Assembly (NCBI RefSeq): GCF_964063325.1
Contig: NZ_OZ061315.1
Coordinates: 1 to 64,000, forward strand
Length of the DNA: 64,000 nt
Direction: 5' to 3'
Source: Hafnia alvei
GTDB taxonomy: Bacteria; Pseudomonadota; Gammaproteobacteria; Enterobacterales; Enterobacteriaceae
In this document: one piece after another, positions 58,970 through 64,000 of the stretch
Layout of the letters: each line of letters opens with the position of its first letter
How positions within the stretch are numbered: position 1 is the first letter of the stretch
Notes under the pieces: generated by a model
The model's input: only the letters and a program-made list of their open reading frames with translations
Database searches by the model: none
What the model was told of the DNA's origin: nothing
Translations under genes and position numbers: made by a program

Positions 58970-60247
58970 TCAATGATTCTTTACGGGAAGATAAGGTTCA
59001 AGCAGGTGTAATAATTTCTGTAATGCACCCTGATTCTGATATAGCACTTCAACAGCGTGGCGACCATAGTAACTACGGTAGTCTTCATCAGTTAACAGCG
59101 TCGTGATCTCTTTTACCAAAGACGCTGCATCTGTCACGGTAATTAAACCATCGGCCTGTTCTAGTCTGGCACAGATATCTTTAAAGTTGATGGTATGAGG
59201 GCCCATAAGTACGGGGATTGCATGAGCTGCAGGCTCCAGCGGATTGTGCCCACCTCGTTCGACTAAGCTTCCCCCCACAAAGGCAAGATCGGCAATGCCG
59301 TATAGCAACATCAGTTCGCCCATCGTATCGCCAATCACCACTTGAGTTTTGGCCGAGGGAATTTCGCCGGATGAACGAGTGATGTAGCTTAGACCTGCTT
59401 GCTGCGTGAGCTTAATGGCGTCGTTGAAACGTTCAGGGTGACGTGGGACAAGAATGAGTAACAGCTCAGGGAAGTGCTCTAGCAGCTGCTTGTGAGCATC
59501 AATCAAAATATCTTCTTCGCCTTCGTGGGTGCTGGTTACAATCCAAACTTGACGATGAGGTGCCCACTGGCGTCGAAGCGTTACCGCTTTAGCGGCTAGC
59601 TGTGGCGTGACAGATATATCGAACTTTAAACTGCCAGTGACGGCTAATTGGGAGGGTTTTAGACCCAAAGAGATAAAACGCTCACCATCTTCTTGGTTTT
59701 GCGCAGCTATCAGCGTAATACGACGCAAGATATCACGAATAAAACCGCCGAGTTTTGCATAACCTTTTGCAGAGCGGGCAGACAAACGCGCATTGGCAAT
59801 AACAAGCGGTATCTGGCGTTTATTGAGCGCAGTAATCAGATTTGGCCAAAGTTCGGTTTCCATGATGAGAACTAACTTCGGATTAACGCGGTCTAGAAAG
59901 CGGTTAATTGAACCGGGAAGATCATATGGCAAGTAGACATGCTGAACATCTTTACCAAACGCGGACTGCACGCGTTCGGATCCTGTTGGCGTCATCGTGG
60001 TTACTGTGATGGGTAACGTTGGATAGCGATGGCGCAATGCTCTAACTAACGGGATCGCCGCCAGCGTCTCCCCTACGGAAACTGAGTGCAACATGATCCC
60101 GCCGGAAAGCATTTTGTTTGAGCAAAAGCCATATCGCTCCGCCCAACGCTTTCTATAGGCAGGAGCTTTACGACCACGCATCCACAATCTGATCCAAATG
60201 AGCGGCTGGATTAGGTAAAGCAGTACGGTGTAAAGCGTTTGAAGCAT
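58970..60247 (-). CDS. waaA: 3-deoxy-D-manno-octulosonic-acid transferase WaaA (KdtA)
   Basis: WaaA adds two Kdo residues to lipid A precursor at the inner face of the cytoplasmic membrane. The 425-residue GT30 protein (E. coli 425) has an N-terminal anchor segment (LLYLIQPLIWIRLWMRGR), then HSVSVGETLAAIPL, the central METELWPN and the C-terminal nucleotide-binding GGSLVERGGHNPLEPAAH. It is divergent from the waaQ operon across 438 bases. Confidence 0.97.
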   Translation of the reverse strand: MLQTLYTVLLYLIQPLIWIRLWMRGRKAPAYRKRWAERYGFCSNKMLSGGIMLHSVSVGETLAAIPLVRALRHRYPTLPITVTTMTPTGSERVQSAFGKDVQHVYLPYDLPGSINRFLDRVNPKLVLIMETELWPNLITALNKRQIPLVIANARLSARSAKGYAKLGGFIRDILRRITLIAAQNQEDGERFISLGLKPSQLAVTGSLKFDISVTPQLAAKAVTLRRQWAPHRQVWIVTSTHEGEEDILIDAHKQLLEHFPELLLILVPRHPERFNDAIKLTQQAGLSYITRSSGEIPSAKTQVVIGDTMGELMLLYGIADLAFVGGSLVERGGHNPLEPAAHAIPVLMGPHTINFKDICARLEQADGLITVTDAASLVKEITTLLTDEDYRSYYGRHAVEVLYQNQGALQKLLHLLEPYLPVKNH

Positions 60248-60685
60248 AAGAGGTTTGTATGGTAGGTAAACTTGGTTGGGATTCTAAGTATTTAACTAAG
60301 GCAAAGCCATCACTTTTGGTCTTCAACCACCTGAAAAACCGAGAAATCACTTACAACTCATTGTTAATGATGTGGTTTTTATAGGGTTGTATTATTAATT
60401 TATAAATTCAATTTGATAGAGAATATTTTGCAGAAGTGCTTTTTCTTTTGTCAAAAATAATTTTGTTATTTGTTTGATTTTAAATGATTTATTGTTTTTT
60501 ATTGGAAATAAGGAATTCGGCACCCACAATAACTAGTGATACAATAGGAAAATATAAACAGAGAAGATTTTATCAGTGAATTGGTTGCTGTAGAGCCAAG
60601 GGCGGTAGCGTGCCTACTCGCAGAGCACCTTTATACATAAGTGTGCGCGTACAGTGTCTTATAACCCGATAGATAAGAGCGGCAA
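60248..60685 (+). promoter_or_regulatory. Promoter region of the LPS core operon (gene-free, 438 bases)
   Basis: This is a strongly AT-rich gap between divergent waaA and waaQ. It contains the JUMPstart/ops site near its right end, which implies a promoter and a long leader before waaQ. No open frame or repeat worth naming was seen in the remainder. Confidence 0.7.
60574..60612 (+). promoter_or_regulatory. JUMPstart sequence with ops element
   Basis: A 39-base stretch matches the enterobacterial JUMPstart consensus at about 32 positions. It ends in the exact ops core GGCGGTAGCGTG (60601-60612). The ops element pauses RNA polymerase and recruits RfaH, which allows long surface-polysaccharide operons to be read through. 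It lies 73 bases before waaQ. Confidence 0.93.
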
Positions 60686-61759
60686 GTGGATAAACAATAT
60701 AAAAGAATACTCGTCATCAAGCTTAGGTTTCATGGGGACATGCTGCTGACAACACCGGTCATCAGTACGCTGAAACGCAACTATCCAGATGCCAAAATTG
60801 ATGTCTTATTATATGAAGACACTATGCCAATTCTCTCGGAAAATCCTGAAGTTAATGCGCTTTACGGGATCAAAAATAGAAAAACGTCGGTATTTGAAAA
60901 ACTAAAAAATGTGGCGAAGACGATTGGTTTGTTAAGGAAAAATAATTACGACTTAGTGATTAACCTGACAGACCAGTGGCCAGTTGCTTTTTTAGTGAAG
61001 TGCTTACAGGCAAAAGATAAGATTTCACTGAAGTTTCACCATCGTAAATCGATATTTTGGACAAGTTGTTTTAGTGAGTCGGTCCAACCTGAAGGTACGC
61101 ATATCGTAGAGCGTAATTTATCGACTCTTACGCCTCTGGGGCTGCCAAAAATCATCACTGCAACAACGATGAGTTATCGACCTGATCATTGGCATACTAT
61201 CCAGCAACATCTTTCTGAGAACGGTGTTGATAGCCAGCGCTATGTTGTTATTCAGCCAACGGCCCGTCAGATGTTTAAATGCTGGGATGAAGAAAAATTC
61301 TCAGAGGTCATTGATTCCTTAGAATCCCGTGGGTATAGCGTGGTGTTAACCTCAGGGCCGAGTGCTGCTGATATTGCCTGCGTAACTAAAATCAAAGAAA
61401 ACTGCAAAATAAAACCTGTAACAGCGTTGGCCGGTAAAACATCGTTCCCTGAACTCGCGGCTCTGATTGATCATGCTTCTCTGTTTATTGGCGTCGATTC
61501 TGCGCCAATGCACATTGCAGCTGCTCTGAAAACGCCGATCATTTGCTTATTTGGTGCTACCGATCATCGGTTCTGGCGCCCGTGGAGTGACAATTTTATT
61601 ATGTTTTGGGCTGGCGACTATCAGCCCATGCCGACCCGAGACAATCTGGATCGCCACCGAAAATACCTATCCTGTATCCCCGCAAGCGACGTTATTGAGG
61701 CTACAGAAAAGCTTCTGAAGGATAACTCAGATGAACTTACGTCTAGGGATAGCGAATGA
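60686..61759 (+). CDS. waaQ: LPS core heptosyltransferase III WaaQ
   Basis: WaaQ adds the branch heptose to the inner core of lipopolysaccharide. The 357-residue GT9 protein has the N-terminal RILVIKLRFHGDMLLTTPVI and the C-terminal ADP-heptose site (FIGVDSAPMHIAAALKTPII, then LFGATDHRFWRPW). The start is GTG 60686 behind an AAGAG. It is the first gene of the RfaH-type operon, and its stop overlaps waaG. Confidence 0.95.
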   Translation: MDKQYKRILVIKLRFHGDMLLTTPVISTLKRNYPDAKIDVLLYEDTMPILSENPEVNALYGIKNRKTSVFEKLKNVAKTIGLLRKNNYDLVINLTDQWPVAFLVKCLQAKDKISLKFHHRKSIFWTSCFSESVQPEGTHIVERNLSTLTPLGLPKIITATTMSYRPDHWHTIQQHLSENGVDSQRYVVIQPTARQMFKCWDEEKFSEVIDSLESRGYSVVLTSGPSAADIACVTKIKENCKIKPVTALAGKTSFPELAALIDHASLFIGVDSAPMHIAAALKTPIICLFGATDHRFWRPWSDNFIMFWAGDYQPMPTRDNLDRHRKYLSCIPASDVIEATEKLLKDNSDELTSRDSE

Positions 61760-62883
61760 TGAATATTGCGTTCTGTTTATATAAATATTTTCCGTTTGGC
61801 GGATTGCAGCGTGATTTCTTACGTATTGCTTTAGCATGTCAGGCTCGTGGACATCATATCCGTGTTTATGCGATGTCTTGGGAAGGCGAACGACCAGCAG
61901 ATTTCGAATACATCCAAGTACCAACTCGCTCACATTCGAATCATGGTCGAAATAAAGAATATAGTGATTGGGTAATACATGATCTGCAGACCAATCCAGC
62001 CGACATCGTAGTAGGTTTCAACAAGATGCCGGGGCTCGATTATTACTATGCCGCAGACGTGTGTTACGCCGAAAAAGTGGCGCAGGAAAAAGGATTTTTC
62101 TACCGATTAACTTCTCGCTATAAGCACTATGCGGAATTTGAGCGCGCAGTATTTTCAAATGAGAGTCACGCTGAGCTGCTAATGCTGACCGGCAAGCAAA
62201 TTGCGGATTTTAAAAAACACTATCAAACTGCGCCCGAGCGCTTTCATATTGTTCCGCCAGGAATATCTTTAGATAGAAAATATGATCATCGTCCAGCCAA
62301 TATTCGCGAAGATTTTCGGCAGCGCAGTGCTATTGCAGATGATGAATTACTGGTGCTACAGGTGGGTTCTGATTTTAAACGCAAAGGCGTTGATCGAACA
62401 CTGCGTGCTATTTCTGCATTGCCAACGGCGGTTAAGTCAAAGACAAAGTTAATTGTCGTAGGGCAAGACAAGCCTAAGCGTTATCAAGCACTCGCCGCAA
62501 AACTGGGTATTTCATCTCAGGTTCAATTTTACTCTGGTCGAGATGATATCCCTGAATTAATGGCTGCTGCGGATGTGTTAATGCATCCAGCGTATCAAGA
62601 GTCAGCAGGCATCGTTTTAATTGAGGCAATTGCGGCTGGGTTGCCGGTTATTACGACAGAGACCTGTGGTTATGCTCATCATGTTGCTAGCGCGGGTTGT
62701 GGAGTGGTAATTTCTGAACCATTCGAACAGAAACAGTTAAATGAAGTTTTAGCTCGTGCGCTAGATGATAAAAAACTGAGAGAAACATGGTCCGAATACG
62801 CTAAATCGTATGCGGATAAAGAAGATCTGTATAGCTTGCCAGAAAGAGCGGCGGATCTCATTTTAGGTGGTAAAAATGATTGA
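61756..62883 (+). CDS. waaG: LPS core glucosyltransferase I WaaG
   Basis: WaaG adds the first outer-core glucose from UDP-glucose to heptose II. The 375-residue GT4 enzyme has the acceptor-side N-terminus FCLYKYFPFGGLQRDFLRIA and the donor motif with two glutamates in HPAYQESAGIVLIEAIAAGLP (the EX7E motif). Two adjacent ATG codons (61756, 61759) are possible; the first overlaps the waaQ stop by 4 bases. waaP starts inside its end. Confidence 0.96.
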   Translation: MMNIAFCLYKYFPFGGLQRDFLRIALACQARGHHIRVYAMSWEGERPADFEYIQVPTRSHSNHGRNKEYSDWVIHDLQTNPADIVVGFNKMPGLDYYYAADVCYAEKVAQEKGFFYRLTSRYKHYAEFERAVFSNESHAELLMLTGKQIADFKKHYQTAPERFHIVPPGISLDRKYDHRPANIREDFRQRSAIADDELLVLQVGSDFKRKGVDRTLRAISALPTAVKSKTKLIVVGQDKPKRYQALAAKLGISSQVQFYSGRDDIPELMAAADVLMHPAYQESAGIVLIEAIAAGLPVITTETCGYAHHVASAGCGVVISEPFEQKQLNEVLARALDDKKLRETWSEYAKSYADKEDLYSLPERAADLILGGKND

Positions 62884-63673
62884 GTTAAAAGAGCCCTTAA
62901 CCACATTGTGGAAGGGAAAAGATCCTTTTGTTGAAGTGGAGAAACTTCAAGGGGAGGTTTTTCGTGCTTTGGAGACTCGTAAAACGCTTCGTTTTTCTTT
63001 AGCAGAGAAATCATATTTTATTAAAATTCACTACGGCACTACGCTAAAGGAAGTTTTGAAGAATCTGATTTCTTTCCGTATTCCTGTATTGGGCGCCGAT
63101 CGTGAATGGAAAGCGATTCACCGTTTATACCAATTAGATGTTGATACGATGAAAGGTATTGGCTTTGGCCAAACTGGGGTCAACCCACTGACGCGGAAGT
63201 CTTTTATTATTACTGAAGATCTAGCTCCAACAATTAGCCTAGAAGATTATTGTGCTGATTGGGAGCAAAATCCGCCCGATTTTCGTATCAAGCGCATGCT
63301 GATTAAGCGATTGGCTACGATGGTGAGGAAGATGCACCGTGGTGGTGTAAATCATCGTGATTGTTATATTTGCCATTTTTTACTTCACTTGCCGTTTGAT
63401 GGTGATGAAAGCCAGCTCAAATTATCGGTTATCGACCTACACCGATCGCAGATTCGCAACAAAGTACCGCAGCGCTGGAGAGATAAAGATCTGATTGGTT
63501 TATATTTCTCATCCTCCAATATTGGGCTAAGCAAAAAAGATATTCTTTATTTTCTTAAAGTTTATTTTGATGCTCCATTGCATCAGATATTAGCGCAAGA
63601 ACGGGAGTTACTAGAAAAGGCGATTGTGAAGTCTGAGAGAATTAAAGAACGTACTATACGTAAATCGCTATGA
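62876..63673 (+). CDS. waaP: LPS core heptose I kinase WaaP (RfaP)
   Basis: WaaP phosphorylates heptose I of the inner core, which stabilises the outer membrane and resists polymyxin. The 265 residues equal E. coli. The kinase-like fold shows the ATP region around FIKIHYGTTLKEVLKN, the catalytic Asp162 in NHRDCYICHFLLH and the metal site VIDLHRSQI. ATG 62876 overlaps the waaG end by 8 bases; a GTG nine bases upstream is less likely. Confidence 0.96.
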   Translation: MIELKEPLTTLWKGKDPFVEVEKLQGEVFRALETRKTLRFSLAEKSYFIKIHYGTTLKEVLKNLISFRIPVLGADREWKAIHRLYQLDVDTMKGIGFGQTGVNPLTRKSFIITEDLAPTISLEDYCADWEQNPPDFRIKRMLIKRLATMVRKMHRGGVNHRDCYICHFLLHLPFDGDESQLKLSVIDLHRSQIRNKVPQRWRDKDLIGLYFSSSNIGLSKKDILYFLKVYFDAPLHQILAQERELLEKAIVKSERIKERTIRKSL

Positions 63674-63711
63674 CCGATCTTTTAGTGTATTGATAGGATA
63701 AGTGAGAAACT

Positions 63712-64000
63712 ATGTTTTTCCATGAAGAGCACTACATCAAGGATGTCATAACATATACGGGTAATAAACCTGATGATAGCAGTCAATATCAGGATATTGC
63801 TTACGGAACGGATAAAAATTTTTTGTTTGGCTGTGCGGTATCAATAACGTCATTTCTTATCAAGAACCCAGAAGTAAAATTTAATTTTCATGTGTTCATC
63901 GATTCTTTTTCAGAGAGCGATAGAGAAAAATTTAAAGCTTTAGCTGAGCAATATAAAACAAATATCTCTATTTATCTCGTTAATGCAGATAGTTTAAAAT
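63712..64000 (+). CDS. Family 8 LPS glycosyltransferase, WaaO/WaaI-like (partial, cut by window end)
   Basis: The frame is open from ATG 63712 to the window end (96 codons). It shows the start of a GT8 lipopolysaccharide hexosyltransferase: DIAYGTDKNFLFGCAVSI, FNFHVFIDSFSESD and ISIYLVNADSLK. It resembles the alpha-1,3-glucosyl or galactosyltransferases WaaO and WaaI, which extend the outer core from the WaaG glucose. The donor and exact symbol cannot be decided from this fragment; the DxD motif lies beyond the window. It is the fourth gene of the operon, 38 bases after waaP. Confidence 0.85.
   Translation, partial: MFFHEEHYIKDVITYTGNKPDDSSQYQDIAYGTDKNFLFGCAVSITSFLIKNPEVKFNFHVFIDSFSESDREKFKALAEQYKTNISIYLVNADSLK

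Overview
This window is a 64 kb stretch of ordinary chromosome from a member of the Enterobacterales. It begins exactly at the GTG start of dnaA. Nearly every gene has a close Escherichia coli counterpart: dnaA-dnaN-recF-gyrB, dgoRKADT, ibpAB, mtlADR, glyQS, rpoZ-spoT-trmH-recG, rph-pyrE, coaBC-dut, rpmBG and waa. The proteins are clearly not those of E. coli itself, and the blocks are joined in a different order. A Hafnia-like genus is my best guess, but that is inference from overall feel and was not tested. I see no prophage, insertion sequence, integron, CRISPR array, rRNA or tRNA gene.

Layout. 1-6.2 kb holds the replication cluster dnaA, dnaN, recF, gyrB, with an ERIC-like palindrome between dnaN and recF. 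6.3-16.2 kb holds the sugar phosphatase gene yidA, an unusual structured gene-free element, a PLP-dependent threonine/serine dehydratase gene, the divergent D-galactonate operon dgoRKADT (with a full ERIC element between dgoD and dgoT), an EAL-domain gene, and yidR/yidQ. 16.4-19.1 kb holds the heat-shock genes ibpA and ibpB, with a sigma-32 promoter and ROSE-type RNA thermometers, then avtA. 19.1-24 kb holds yibL and the mannitol operon; mtlA carries an in-frame amber codon. 24-37.6 kb holds yiaF, glyQS, a yhjY-like barrel gene, tag, yiaC, yiaD, a LacI regulator, tusA, yhhQ with a preQ1 riboswitch, a GNAT gene, dcrB, yicH and xanP.

37.9-45.1 kb holds gltS and the minus-strand set gmk, rpoZ-spoT-trmH-recG. 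45.4-51 kb holds ligB, yicG and a small accessory group (LysR regulator, beta-hydroxyacid dehydrogenase, two DUF606 membrane proteins). 51-58.5 kb holds yicC, rph-pyrE with its attenuator, slmA, dut, coaBC, radC, rpmB-rpmG and mutM. 58.5-64 kb holds coaD and waaA on the minus strand, then a JUMPstart/ops site and the lipopolysaccharide core operon waaQ-waaG-waaP and a partial family 8 glycosyltransferase cut by the window end.

The most interesting non-coding or anomalous signals are the multi-hairpin element at about 7.2-7.4 kb, the amber-interrupted mtlA, the preQ1-I riboswitch before yhhQ, the long leader stem before rpmB, and several enterobacterial palindromic repeats placed inside operons. 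I did not find evidence for a wholly new multi-gene system.
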